Made by a program: the position numbers and the translations under genes. Under the pieces are notes generated by a model. It saw only the letters and a program-made list of their open reading frames with translations, was not told the origin of the DNA and did no database searches. A DNA stretch of 64,000 nucleotides. Origin: Bradyrhizobium sp. NP1. GTDB taxonomy: Bacteria; Pseudomonadota; Alphaproteobacteria; Rhizobiales; Xanthobacteraceae. Positions 27,016 to 35,336 of the stretch are shown here, one piece after another. Location: contig NZ_CP127385.1 of assembly GCF_030378205.1 (NCBI RefSeq), positions 1,590,001 to 1,654,000 of the forward strand. Reading direction: 5' to 3'. Within the stretch, counting starts at the first letter, position 1. Each line of letters starts with the position of its first letter.

Positions 27016-27930
27016 TCAGCCGCGCGCGCCGAGGCGCAAAGCCGCCTTGCCGCGGGCGGCCGGCTCGGCCGCGGCGCGGACGATCCAGCGCCGGAAGGCG
27101 GCGAAATCGCGCTGCTCGCGCTGGAAGCCGCGATAGACCAGATACCAGCGCATTCCCTTGGGCACGCTTGAGCCGAACGGGGCCACCAGCCGTCCCGCCG
27201 CGAGGTCGTCGTCGATATAGGGCCGGATACCCATCGCGACGCCGAGCCCGTCGACCGCGGCCTGGAGCGCCTGTCCGTAGAACTGAAACTCGGTGCCGCG
27301 CGCGCCGATGCGGGTGACGCCGGCGGCCTTCAGCCACAGCGGCCAGTCCTCGGGCGAATGGGCGACGCGGAGCAGGCTCGGCCCCTTCAGGTCGGTCGGC
27401 CGCTTCAACTGGCTGGCCAGCCGCGGCGCGCAGACCGGCGTGAGGTCGGCCGCGAACAGCGGCTCGGCGACGAGGCCGGGCCAGGCGCCATCGCCGAGCT
27501 TGATGCCGCAGCTCCAGTCCTCGCCGAACGGCACCGCGGCGCCGCCGGTGGTGATGCGCACGTCGATGTCGGGTTCCTGGCGCCGGAAATCCGCCAGCCG
27601 CGGAATCAGCCAGCGCATCGCGAAGGTCGGTCCGACCCCGATGGTCAGTGCCCGGACATGGCCGGCCGCCGTCACCTGCGCGGTCAGGCTCGCCAGTGCG
27701 TCGAAGATCGGCGTCAGCCCGCTCTGATAGGCGCGCCCGGCCGCGGTCATCACCAGGCGGTTGGCCTTGCGCTCGAACAGTGCCACGCCGAGCCGCTGCT
27801 CGAGCAGGTGCACTAGGCGGCTGATCGCGGCCGGCGAGACATTGAGCTCGTGGCCTGCGGCGGCGAAGCTGCCGCCGCGCGCGGCGGCCTCAAACGCCTT
27901 GATGCCGTTGAGAAACAGGAGCCGTCGCAT
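27016..27930 (-). CDS. LysR family transcriptional regulator (GcvA-like)
   Basis: 304 residues. Winged helix at 1-65: LNGIKAFEAAARGGSFAAAG, HELNVSPAAISRLVHLLEQR, LGVALFERKANRLVMTAAGR. The effector domain starts near 90 (ALTIGVGPTFAMRWLIPRLA) with ITTGGAAVPFGEDWSCGIKL, typical of the GcvA-like branch. It is divergent from the permease gene at 28183, with a solo palindromic repeat between them, so that gene is a possible target. Confidence 0.92.
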   Translation of the reverse strand: MRRLLFLNGIKAFEAAARGGSFAAAGHELNVSPAAISRLVHLLEQRLGVALFERKANRLVMTAAGRAYQSGLTPIFDALASLTAQVTAAGHVRALTIGVGPTFAMRWLIPRLADFRRQEPDIDVRITTGGAAVPFGEDWSCGIKLGDGAWPGLVAEPLFAADLTPVCAPRLASQLKRPTDLKGPSLLRVAHSPEDWPLWLKAAGVTRIGARGTEFQFYGQALQAAVDGLGVAMGIRPYIDDDLAAGRLVAPFGSSVPKGMRWYLVYRGFQREQRDFAAFRRWIVRAAAEPAARGKAALRLGARG

Positions 27931-28040
27931 TGCCTCTGGCTATACCCTCAGGAAAACTGAGGCAAGGGCAAGATATCTCAGTTTGCGCGAAAGGTTCAGG
28001 CAAGGCAGAAATACAGCCGGTCGTTGAGCCGGGTGAATCA

Positions 28041-28161
28041 CCTCTCCCCGCATGCGGGGAGAGGTCGGCGCGTAGCGCCGGGTGAGGGGGATTCTCCACC
28101 GGCTGTGCTCTGGAGGCTGCCCCTCACCCCGACCCTCTCCCCGCAAGAACGGGGAGAGGGA
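28041..28161. repeat. Solo palindromic repeat related to the DUF559 unit
   Basis: Left: CCTCTCCCCGC hairpin, then GAGGTCGG, then CCGGGTGAGGGG. Right: CCCCTCACCCCGACCCTCTC, then a CCCCGCAAGAACGGGG hairpin and AGAGGG. The two halves are inverted relative to each other around about 28 bases. The same halves flank the DUF559 gene at 34874-35326. Confidence 0.8.
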
Positions 28162-28182
28162 GGACGACCGCCGGAGATTCGA

Positions 28183-28947
28183 ATGACGCCGCTTCTGATC
28201 GCAGCCCTCGGCCTGTTGATGGTCGCGACCGCGTTCCTGTCCGGCCTGTTCGGCATGGCCGGCGGGCTGATCCTGATCGGCGTGCTGCTGGCGCTGATGC
28301 CGCTGCCGACCGCGATGGTGCTGCACGCCATCACGCAGATGGCCTCGAACGGCTGGCGCGCCTTCCTGTGGCGGGCGCATATCCGCTGGCGCCCGGTCTT
28401 CGTCTACCTGATCGGCTGCGCGCTGGCGCTCGCGCTGTGGTCGCTCACCCGTTACGTCCCGGACAAGCCGGTGGCGCTGTTGATGCTGGGCGTCACGCCG
28501 TTCATGGCGCGGATGATGCCGAAGGGGTTGAAGCCCAACCCCGACAGCGTTGTCCAGGGCTCGTTCTACGGCCTGATCTGCATGGGGCTGATGTTGATGA
28601 CCGGCGTCTCGGGCCCGCTGATGGACACCTTCTTCCTCGGCGCCAAATTCGATCGCCGCTCCATCGTCGCGACCAAGGCGACCTGCCAGGTCGCCAGCCA
28701 TTTCACCAAGCTGATCTATTTCGGCGGCATCATCGACCAGGCCGCGAGCCTCGATCCGCGGCTTGCCGCGGTCGCGATCGCCGCCTCCATGCTCGGCACC
28801 ACGCTGGCGCGGCGCATCCTGGAAGCGATGAGCGAGCAGCAGTTCCGCACCTGGGCCAACCGGCTGATCACCACGGTGGCGAGCTACTACATTCTCTACG
28901 GCGGCTGGCTGCTGCTGGCCGGCCAGAGCTCCGTCGCCGCAAATTAA
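28183..28947 (+). CDS. Sulfite exporter TauE/SafE family permease
   Basis: 254-residue integral membrane protein with about seven or eight hydrophobic segments. FLSGLFGMAGGLILIGVLLA is the first TSUP repeat signature and GVSGPLMDTFFLGAKFDRRS with ATKATCQVASHFTKLIYFGG the second. The family exports sulfite, sulfoacetate or other organic acids; the substrate here is unknown. I used the ATG at 28183 since the upstream in-frame codons are encoded by a repeat. Divergent from the LysR gene. Confidence 0.88.
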   Translation: MTPLLIAALGLLMVATAFLSGLFGMAGGLILIGVLLALMPLPTAMVLHAITQMASNGWRAFLWRAHIRWRPVFVYLIGCALALALWSLTRYVPDKPVALLMLGVTPFMARMMPKGLKPNPDSVVQGSFYGLICMGLMLMTGVSGPLMDTFFLGAKFDRRSIVATKATCQVASHFTKLIYFGGIIDQAASLDPRLAAVAIAASMLGTTLARRILEAMSEQQFRTWANRLITTVASYYILYGGWLLLAGQSSVAAN

Positions 28948-28958
28948 GGGAGGACGCG

Positions 28959-29195
28959 ATGGCCGAGGCCGATCCGCTGGTGCTCGATTTCGTCGAATGG
29001 ATCGCGCGCGAGCCGCGCGTCTATGCCGAGGTGGTGGCGACCTGGCGCACCTCATGCCCGCGCCTGACGATCTGGGAGGACGCCGCCGATCGCGGCTATG
29101 TCGCGCGCGAGGCGATCGCCGGCTTCGGTCTGGTCGTGACGGCGACCGAAGAGGGCGAAAAGCTGCTGCGCGCGCACGGCCGCATCATCAACTAG
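28959..29195 (+). CDS. Hypothetical 78-residue protein
   Basis: Starts 11 bases after the permease stop with an AGGGAGGA ribosome site, so probably cotranscribed. Sequence: PLVLDFVEWIAREPRVYAEV, WRTSCPRLTIWEDAADRGYV, AGFGLVVTATEEGEKLLRAH. The helix-strand pattern resembles a small winged-helix, but no family is recognised. Confidence 0.65.
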   Translation: MAEADPLVLDFVEWIAREPRVYAEVVATWRTSCPRLTIWEDAADRGYVAREAIAGFGLVVTATEEGEKLLRAHGRIIN

Positions 29196-29340
29196 CGCAG
29201 TCCGAACAGATCAGCCCTGCGCGCCGCGCGCGATCACTTTTGCGCGCCGTCATTGACTTCGATTGTCGTCATGGCAAGGTTCATGCAATCGCATCTTTCT
29301 TGCGATCCATGAGCCATTCATTCCGCGAGGAACGCCCGCC

Positions 29341-30048
29341 ATGATCGACCTGCATTATTGGACTACGCCGAACGGCCACAAGATAACGATGTTCCTCGAA
29401 GAGACCGGTTTGAAGTACAAGATTTTCCCGGTCAACATCGGCAAGGGCGATCAGTTCAAGCCGGACTTCCTGAAGATCGCGCCCAACAACCGCATCCCCG
29501 CCATCGTCGACCACGAACCCAAGGGCGGCAACAGGCCGATCTCGATCTTCGAGTCCGGGGCGATCCTGCTCTACCTCGCCGAGAAGACCGGCAAGTTCAT
29601 CCCATCCGATCTCTACGGCCGCTATGACGCGATCCAGTGGACGTTCTGGCAGATGGGCGGGCTCGGGCCGATGGCCGGGCAGAACCATCACTTCAACAAT
29701 TACGCGCAGGACAAGATCAAATACGCGATCGATCGCTATGTGAACGAGACCAACCGCCTCTACGGCGTGCTCAACAAGCGGCTCGCGGATCGCGAGTTCA
29801 TCGCCGGCGACTACTCGATCGCCGATATGGCGAGCTATCCCTGGATCGTGCCCTACAAGAACCAGAGCCAGGACATCGACGACTTCCCGCATCTGAAGCG
29901 CTGGTTCGAGACCGTCCGCGACCGGCCGGCGACAGTGCGCGCCTACGCCGTCGCCAAGGAGGTCAATCCGAATTTCGGCCAGCCCTCCATTCGCACCGAT
30001 GAGGAACGCAAGCTTCTGTTCGGGCAGACCGCGGCGGTGGTGCGCTAG
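29341..30048 (+). CDS. Glutathione S-transferase, YfcG/Nu-class-like
   Basis: 235 residues with the thioredoxin-fold N-terminus LHYWTTPNGHKITMFLEETG, cis-Pro segment NNRIPAIVDHEP, and FESGAILLYLAEKTGKFIPS for glutathione binding; the helical domain has QWTFWQMGGLGPMAGQNHHF and FIAGDYSIADMASYPW. These are typical of YfcG/YghU-type GSTs, which act as disulfide reductases with glutathione. Complete and normal length. Confidence 0.92.
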   Translation: MIDLHYWTTPNGHKITMFLEETGLKYKIFPVNIGKGDQFKPDFLKIAPNNRIPAIVDHEPKGGNRPISIFESGAILLYLAEKTGKFIPSDLYGRYDAIQWTFWQMGGLGPMAGQNHHFNNYAQDKIKYAIDRYVNETNRLYGVLNKRLADREFIAGDYSIADMASYPWIVPYKNQSQDIDDFPHLKRWFETVRDRPATVRAYAVAKEVNPNFGQPSIRTDEERKLLFGQTAAVVR

Positions 30049-30061
30049 CGATACAACATTG

Positions 30062-30092
30062 TCGTCACGGCCGGGCTTGACCCGGCCATCCA
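30062..30092. repeat. REP-like palindrome
   Basis: GTCACGGCCGGGCTTGACCC then GGCCATCCATC, same family as 10040 and 16444; located just after the GST gene. Confidence 0.7.
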
Positions 30093-30097
30093 TCCTT

Positions 30098-30230
30098 TAG
30101 TGCGGTAGGGTGGGCAAAGGCGCGCTTGCGCCGTGCCCACCGGTTGGCCCGTAGTTGGATGTCGGTGGGCACGCGGAGCCTGTCATCGGGCGCGCGTTCG
30201 CGCGACCGGTTGGCTTTGCCCACCCTACGA
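30098..30230. repeat. Long inverted repeat (GTAGGGTGGGCAAAG type)
   Basis: TAGGGTGGGCAAAGGCGCG and GCCGTGCCCACC on the left are answered by GGTGGGCACG and TTTGCCCACCCTACG on the right. This is another dispersed palindrome I recognise from Bradyrhizobium intergenic regions. It fills the gap between two GST genes. Confidence 0.75.
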
Positions 30231-30249
30231 AATTGGCTCGAGTTTGCTT

Positions 30250-30945
30250 ATGTCCCTAAAACTCTTCGAACTCGTCGGCACCGACGAACGCCGCCCCTTC
30301 AGTCCCTATTGCTGGCGGACGCGGCTGGCGCTGGCGCACAAGGGGCTGTCGGCGGAAACCATTCCCTGGCGCTTCACCGAGAAGGCGGCGATCGCGCCCT
30401 ACGGCTCCGACAAGGTGCCGGTGCTGCTCGATCGCGATCGCACGATCGTCGATTCCTGGGCGATCGCGAATTATCTCGAGGACACCTATCCGGATCGTCC
30501 GTCGCTGTTCGGCGGCGACGGCGGCCGCGCGATGGCGCGAATGCTGAACTGGTGGGGCGACATCGCCATCGTCGGCGGCCTGTTTCCGCTTGTCGTTGCC
30601 GACATTCCGGCGCAGCTCGGGCCCGACGATGTCGGCTATTTCCGTACCTCGCGCGAGGCGCGGCTTGGCCGTCCGCTCGAAGTGGTCGCGGCCGAGCGCG
30701 ACAAGGCCGTGGCCGGATTCCGCAAGTCGCTCGATCCGCTGCGGCTGACGCTGAGGTCGCAAGCCTTTCTCGGCGGCAACGCGCCGAACTACGCCGACTA
30801 CATCGTGTTCGGCGGCTTCCAGTGGGCGCGCGTCGTCAGCCCCTTCAGGGTGCTGGAGAAGGACGATCCGGTCTATGCCTGGCGCGAGCGGATGCTCGAT
30901 GCCTTCGACGGGCTTGCGCGGAAGTCACCAGGCTTTCCGGTGTAG
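30250..30945 (+). CDS. Glutathione S-transferase family protein
   Basis: 231 residues: KLFELVGTDERRPFSPYCWR, then SDKVPVLLDRDRTIVDSWAI with ANYLEDTYPDRPSLF, the GSH-binding segment, and an all-helical C-terminus with GGNAPNYADYIVFGGFQWAR. The SPYCWR motif near residue 20 is found in the beta-etherase-like GSTs of soil bacteria. The gene converges with the HAD gene and their last 21 bases overlap. Confidence 0.88.
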   Translation: MSLKLFELVGTDERRPFSPYCWRTRLALAHKGLSAETIPWRFTEKAAIAPYGSDKVPVLLDRDRTIVDSWAIANYLEDTYPDRPSLFGGDGGRAMARMLNWWGDIAIVGGLFPLVVADIPAQLGPDDVGYFRTSREARLGRPLEVVAAERDKAVAGFRKSLDPLRLTLRSQAFLGGNAPNYADYIVFGGFQWARVVSPFRVLEKDDPVYAWRERMLDAFDGLARKSPGFPV

Positions 30946-31596
30946 CAGCGGCAGTACGGCGTCAAGGTCGGGTAGCACTGCCCGGCAGCGCCGGCGCGTT
31001 TCCTCGGTCGGCGGCACGATGTCCGGCACCATGATCGTGATCGCGCCGGCGGCATGCGCCGCGGCGACGCCGGGATTGGAATCCTCGATCGCGAGACAAG
31101 CCTGTGGCGGCATTCCTATCCGCGCGGCGGCGAGCAGGTAGAGCTCGGGACTCGGCTTTCCGCGACTGACATCGTCGCGGGTCAGGATCGCATCGAAGCG
31201 ATTGTCGATGCCGGCAAGCGCAAGATGCAAATCCGTGGTGCGGCGCGAGGAGGAGGTGACGATCGCCTTCGGCAGCCGCGCCGCGTCCAGCGCATCGAGC
31301 AGCGCGATCGCGCCTCGCTTGAGCGGCAATCCGGCGGCGAAGATGTCGGCGCAGTGGGCCTCGAAAGCGCGGTTCACGTCGTCGAACGGAAAGCCGTCGC
31401 CGAAATGATTGCGCAGCATCCGCTCGCAGTCGGGACTTGGAATGCCGATCATGGCGTGGCACAGCTCGATGACGCCGTCGCTGTAACCGCAGGCGTTCAA
31501 GGCCGCGATCGCGCTTTGCAGATAGACCCGCTCGGTGTCGAGCAGCGTTCCATCCATGTCGATAAGGACGGCGGCGGGAGTCCAGCGCTCTGTCAC
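30925..31596 (-). CDS. HAD superfamily hydrolase (beta-phosphoglucomutase-like)
   Basis: 223 residues. Motif I is LIDMDGTLLDTE (DxDGT), motif II VTSSSRR, motif III GKPSPELYLLAA and motif IV AIEDSNPGVAAAHAAG, with a helical cap between I and II. This is the phosphatase/phosphomutase branch; the substrate is unknown. I use a GTG at 31596 that overlaps the stop of the upstream Cys-rich gene by 4 bp (GTGA). The far end overlaps the convergent GST gene. Confidence 0.9.
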   Translation of the reverse strand: MTERWTPAAVLIDMDGTLLDTERVYLQSAIAALNACGYSDGVIELCHAMIGIPSPDCERMLRNHFGDGFPFDDVNRAFEAHCADIFAAGLPLKRGAIALLDALDAARLPKAIVTSSSRRTTDLHLALAGIDNRFDAILTRDDVSRGKPSPELYLLAAARIGMPPQACLAIEDSNPGVAAAHAAGAITIMVPDIVPPTEETRRRCRAVLPDLDAVLPLLHRKAW

Positions 31597-31790
31597 TTTG
31601 CTGCGGCGCCCTGTTCCGCCATCTTCCGCAGGCAATCCGGGCACAGGCAGTCGTCGCTGCCTGATGGCATCGGCAGGCGGAACGTCTCGTCGGCGCACCA
31701 GCATCCGCCCGACAGGTTGCACGAGAATTCCGTTCCGCAACGCGCACAGGCGAGGCGTCGGCTGGCCGGGTTTTCTGACCGATTTGTCAT
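31593..31790 (-). CDS. Cysteine-rich CWC family protein
   Basis: 65 residues from the ATG at 31790 with nine cysteines: LACARCGTEFSCNLSGGCWC and DDCLCPDCLRKMAE. The CxxC...C...CWC...CLCPxC layout is that of the CWC family (probable zinc-binding protein). Coupled to the HAD gene by a 4-bp overlap. Earlier in-frame ATGs exist up to 31832. Confidence 0.75.
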   Translation of the reverse strand: MTNRSENPASRRLACARCGTEFSCNLSGGCWCADETFRLPMPSGSDDCLCPDCLRKMAEQGAAAK

Positions 31791-31859
31791 GAACGTAAAT
31801 GCGCTTTTCATGCCGGGTTCATTTCCGGCCACCGTATAATCCGCCCGACACTATACGCC

Positions 31860-31936
31860 CTAGCGGTCCGATTCTAACATTCGCTACCCGCTTTGGGAGG
31901 TACTTTTGCGAATGTTAGAATCATAAGGGCCACTAG
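31860..31936. repeat. CTAG-bounded palindrome, copy 4
   Basis: CTAGCGGTCC then GATTCTAACATTCGC on the left; GCGAATGTTAGAATC, a short bulge, GGGCCACTAG on the right. Outer arms have one mismatch and one wobble pair; inner arms are perfect. Confidence 0.85.
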
Positions 31937-31949
31937 CAAATTATTTGTT

Positions 31950-32027
31950 CTAGTGGAGCTTTGGATTTGACGTTCGCATAAAGAACCCGCGGCAAGTGGG
32001 TAGCGAACGTCAAATCTACTCCACTAG
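31950..32027. repeat. CTAG-bounded palindrome, copy 5
   Basis: CTAGTGGAG, bulge CTTT, GATTTGACGTTCGC on the left; GCGAACGTCAAATC then CTCCACTAG on the right. It follows copy 4 after a 13-base linker starting CAAA and ending in a T run before CTAG. Confidence 0.85.
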
Positions 32028-32075
32028 AGAGCGCCAAGGGAAAGCTGCAAAGGGAAACCTGCAGAGGGAAAGCCG

Positions 32076-33626
32076 ATGGCCCGGGATTCGCAGAACGCCC
32101 TTGTCGCGCTCAACCGCTTCGGCTTCGGTGCGCGCGGCGGCGCGTCGGGCGACTTCGTCAATGCGGCGTCCGACCCGCGCGGCTTCGTCAAGGGCGAGCT
32201 TGCGCGCCCCAACGGCGCGTTGCTCGAATTGCCGGGGCTGCTATCGACGCCGCAATTGGCGAAAGCCGTGTTCGAATATCAGTTCGAGCAGCAGCAGGCG
32301 CGCGCCGCCGCCGCCAAGGCGATGCCGCCGGCCGAAGGCGGCGAGGACAAGCCGCAGCGGCGCAACCTGTCGCTTTCCAGCATCGCCATCGAGATGGCGC
32401 CGAAGGAAACGCCGCGCGGGTCCGGCAATGCCAATGCGGCGATGGCTCCCGCCGACGCGCAAGTCGCGCCGGCCGTGCAGCCGAATGCGGCCAAGCCACC
32501 GCAGCAGCCGCTCAACGTGATCCAGAAGACGTTCCGTGCGGAGGCCTTGGCGCGGCTGCAGCGCGCCACGCTGGCCGATTGCGGTTTCGTCGAACGGCTG
32601 GTGGCGTTCTGGTCCAACCATTTCTGCATCTCGGCGGGCAAGGGCGGACTGGCGCGGATGTGGGCCGGCTCGTTCGAACGCGAGGCGATCCGCCCGCATG
32701 TGCTCGGCCGCTTCAGCGACATGTTGAAGGCCGTCGAGCAGCACCCGACGATGCTGTTCTTCCTCGACAACCAGCAATCGCTGGGTCCGGATTCGCGCGC
32801 CGGGCAAAACCGCAAGCGCGGGCTGAACGAGAACCTGGCGCGCGAAATCATGGAGCTGCATACGCTCGGGGTCGGCGGCGGCTACACCCAGGACGACGTG
32901 ACGTCGCTCGCGCGCGTCATCACGGGTTGGACGTTCGCCGGCCGGCAGGGCCAGCTCGGCACACCCGGCAGCTTCGTGTTCAACGCGAATGCGCACCAGC
33001 CCGGTCCGCAGACCGTGCTCGGCAAGGTCTACGAGCCGAACGGCCTGGCGCAGGGCGAGGCTGTTCTTTCGGACATCGCGCGCCATCCCTCGACCGCGAA
33101 ATTCGTCGCCACCAAGTTCGTCCGCCATTTCGTCGCCGATGATCCGCCGCCTGCGCTGGTGGCGCGGCTGCAGGACACATTCACGAAGACCGACGGCGAC
33201 CTCAAGGCGCTGGCGCTGACACTGGTCGATTCCGACGAGGCGTGGGCCGCGCCGCTGACCAAGATGCGCTCGCCTTACGAATTCCTGGTGGCGAGCGGCC
33301 GGCTGCTGGCGCGCGTGCCGGAAGATCCCGGCCGCTATCTGGGCGGCCTCAACGTGCTCGGCCAGCCCCTGTGGTCGCCGGCCGGCCCGAACGGATTTCC
33401 CGACAGCAACGCGGCTTGGGCCGCGCCCGAAGGCATGAAGCTGCGGCTCGATATCGCGGCACAGATCGCCTCGCGGCTCGCCGACAGTGTCGACCCGCGC
33501 GAGCTGCTCGAGCTCGCCGCGGCGGATGCGGCATCGGAAGACACGCGGCGCACCGTCGAGCGGGCGGAGACGCGGCAGCAGGCGCTGGCGCTGCTGCTGA
33601 TGTCGCCGGAATTTCAACGGAGATGA
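32076..33626 (+). CDS. DUF1800 family protein
   Basis: 516 residues. The family start ALNRFGFGARGG, the HLxxE-like core with FWSNHFCISAGKGGLARMWA, LLLFLDNQQS-like segment TMLFFLDNQQSLGPDSRAGQ, GLNENLAREIMELHTLGVGG and YTQDDVTSLARVITGWTFAG are all DUF1800 hallmarks. An Ala/Gln/Pro-rich insert lies at about 70-150. Function is not established. It is coupled by a 4-bp ATGA overlap to the DUF1501 gene, the usual genomic partner. Confidence 0.92.
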   Translation: MARDSQNALVALNRFGFGARGGASGDFVNAASDPRGFVKGELARPNGALLELPGLLSTPQLAKAVFEYQFEQQQARAAAAKAMPPAEGGEDKPQRRNLSLSSIAIEMAPKETPRGSGNANAAMAPADAQVAPAVQPNAAKPPQQPLNVIQKTFRAEALARLQRATLADCGFVERLVAFWSNHFCISAGKGGLARMWAGSFEREAIRPHVLGRFSDMLKAVEQHPTMLFFLDNQQSLGPDSRAGQNRKRGLNENLAREIMELHTLGVGGGYTQDDVTSLARVITGWTFAGRQGQLGTPGSFVFNANAHQPGPQTVLGKVYEPNGLAQGEAVLSDIARHPSTAKFVATKFVRHFVADDPPPALVARLQDTFTKTDGDLKALALTLVDSDEAWAAPLTKMRSPYEFLVASGRLLARVPEDPGRYLGGLNVLGQPLWSPAGPNGFPDSNAAWAAPEGMKLRLDIAAQIASRLADSVDPRELLELAAADAASEDTRRTVERAETRQQALALLLMSPEFQRR

Positions 33627-34852
33627 CGATGGATTGCTGTGAGAGCCGATTTTCACTGGCCACGTCGCGCCGCGGCCTCCTGCTCGGCGCCGCTTCGTTC
33701 GCCGCCTGGGCCTACTTGCCGAAATTCGCGCGCGCCGCGGACGGCCGCGATCCCCGCGTCATCGTCGTGATCCTGCGCGGCGCGCTTGACGGCCTTGCCA
33801 CCGTCGCGCCGACAGGCGATCCCGACTATGCCGCGCTCCACGGCTCGATCGCGTTGACGCGCGACGGAGCACATCCGGCCCTGATGCTGGATTCTTTCTT
33901 CGCGCTGCATCCGTCGATGCCGGAATTTGCGCGCATGTATCGCGACAACCATGCCGCCGTGATCCATGCGGTTGCGACGTCGTATCGCGACCGCTCGCAT
34001 TTCGACGGGCAGGACGTGCTCGAAAGCGGCTTTCCCGGCCCCGGCCGCGTGCAGTCCGGCTGGCTCAACCGCGCGCTGGAAGCCTTGCCCAGAGGCGAGC
34101 GCGTGACCAGCGCGCTTGCGATCGGTCCCACGACGCCGCTGGTGCTGCGTGGCGCCGCGCCGACGGTCGGCTGGGCGCCGGTGGCGCTGCCGCAGGCCGA
34201 TGACGACACCGCCGCGCGGCTGCTCGATCTCTATGCGCATCGCGACCCGGCGCTGGCCGGCGCGCTGTCGCAAGGCCTGAAGCTCGAGAAGGCCGCGCAG
34301 GGCGACGACATGAAGCCGAAGCCCGGCGGGGGCGGCATCGCGGCGATGCGGCAGGTGGCGCGCGGCGCCGCCAAGCTGATGGCCGCCGATGACGGCCCGC
34401 GCATCGGCGCGCTCGCCTTCGACGGCTGGGACACCCACGCCAACGAAGGCGGCCCGGTCGGCCGCCTCGCGCAATTGCTGTCGGGTCTCGATGGTGCCTT
34501 GGCCGAATTCGAGAAGGGGCTTGGTGAGCGCTGGCGCGATACCGTGGTGGTGGTCGCGACCGAGTTCGGCCGCACCGCGCGCATCAACGGCACCGAGGGC
34601 ACCGATCACGGCACCGGCACGGTCGCGCTGCTCGCCGGTGGCGCCGTGAAGGGCGGCCGGGTGATCGCGGACTGGCCGGGGCTTGCGCCCGCCAATCTCT
34701 ACCAGGCCCGCGACCTCGCGCCGACCACGGATCTACGCGCCGTCATCAAGGGTGTGCTGCGCGATCGGCTTGGGCTTTCCGAGCGCGTGCTGGCCGAGAC
34801 GGTGTTTCCCGACAGCGCCGCGGTGAAGCCGATGAAGGGATTGGTCGTGTGA
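33623..34852 (+). CDS. DUF1501 family protein with Tat signal
   Basis: 409 residues of the DUF1501 (sulfatase-like fold) family. A twin-arginine signal TSRRGLLLGAASFAAWAYLP lies at about residues 14-33, indicating export of a folded protein. Family segments: VIVVILRGALDGLATVAPTG, SYRDRSHFDGQDVLESGF, FDGWDTHANEGGPVGRLAQL, VVVVATEFGRTARINGTEGT and DHGTGTVALLAGGAV, with the H/D residues that bind metal in the alkaline-phosphatase superfamily. The reaction is unknown. Start at 33623 overlaps the DUF1800 stop. Confidence 0.93.
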   Translation: MTMDCCESRFSLATSRRGLLLGAASFAAWAYLPKFARAADGRDPRVIVVILRGALDGLATVAPTGDPDYAALHGSIALTRDGAHPALMLDSFFALHPSMPEFARMYRDNHAAVIHAVATSYRDRSHFDGQDVLESGFPGPGRVQSGWLNRALEALPRGERVTSALAIGPTTPLVLRGAAPTVGWAPVALPQADDDTAARLLDLYAHRDPALAGALSQGLKLEKAAQGDDMKPKPGGGGIAAMRQVARGAAKLMAADDGPRIGALAFDGWDTHANEGGPVGRLAQLLSGLDGALAEFEKGLGERWRDTVVVVATEFGRTARINGTEGTDHGTGTVALLAGGAVKGGRVIADWPGLAPANLYQARDLAPTTDLRAVIKGVLRDRLGLSERVLAETVFPDSAAVKPMKGLVV

Positions 34853-34873
34853 GACAACGACGCGGCGAGTGAA

Positions 34874-35326
34874 CCTCTCCCTGCGCTTTGCGGGGAGAGG
34901 TCGGATTGCGAAGCAATCCGGGTGAGGGGCAAGGGGAATGCGAGGGCCAGATCGCAAATCGATCAGAATCGCACGACGCTTGCGCGTCAATCAAACCGAT
35001 GCAGAAAGGGTTCTATGGAACCGTCTTCGCAATCGACAGATCGATGGGCACAAGTTTGTGCGGCAAGATCCGATCAAAGGCTATGTTTGCGATTTCGTCT
35101 GCCGCGAAAAATGTCTCATCATCGAAGTGGATGGCGGGCAGCACAACGACTCTGCCGAGGATGTGATCCGGGATAGGCGTTTGGCAGATTCGGGCTACAG
35201 GGTGCTTCGATTTTGGAATAACGACATCCTCGGCAATCTGGATGGTGTCTTGCTTGCCATTCAAAGCGAGCTTCAAGGCCAAGAGCCCCTCACCCCGACC
35301 CTCTCCCCGTAAGAACGGGGAGAGGG
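34874..35326. mobile_element. Palindromic repeat unit carrying a DUF559 gene
   Basis: Left end: CCTCTCCCTGC hairpin with GCGGGGAGAGG, then TCGGATTGCGAAGCAATCCG and GGTGAGGGG. Right end: CCCCTCACCCCGACCCTCTC, then a CCCCGTAAGAACGGGG hairpin and AGAGGG. These are the two halves of the solo repeat at 28041-28161, here separated by about 350 bases that contain one gene. The gene's last eight codons and stop lie inside the right repeat half. I infer a gene-bearing form of a small mobile or amplifying element. Confidence 0.6.
34938..35312 (+). CDS. DUF559 endonuclease-domain protein
   Basis: 124 residues, Vsr/restriction-endonuclease-like fold. Family motifs: RLRVNQTDAERVLWNRLRNR, QIDGHKFVRQDPIKGYVCDF (Asp52), IIEVDGGQHN (Glu63, Asp65, His69) and RDRRLADSGYRVLRFWNNDI. 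Those acidic residues form the likely catalytic site. Activity of the family is not established. The C-terminus PLTPTLSP is encoded by the right repeat half. AAGGGGA ribosome site directly ahead of the ATG. Confidence 0.88.
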   Translation: MRGPDRKSIRIARRLRVNQTDAERVLWNRLRNRQIDGHKFVRQDPIKGYVCDFVCREKCLIIEVDGGQHNDSAEDVIRDRRLADSGYRVLRFWNNDILGNLDGVLLAIQSELQGQEPLTPTLSP

Positions 35327-35336
35327 AGCAGGGGCG

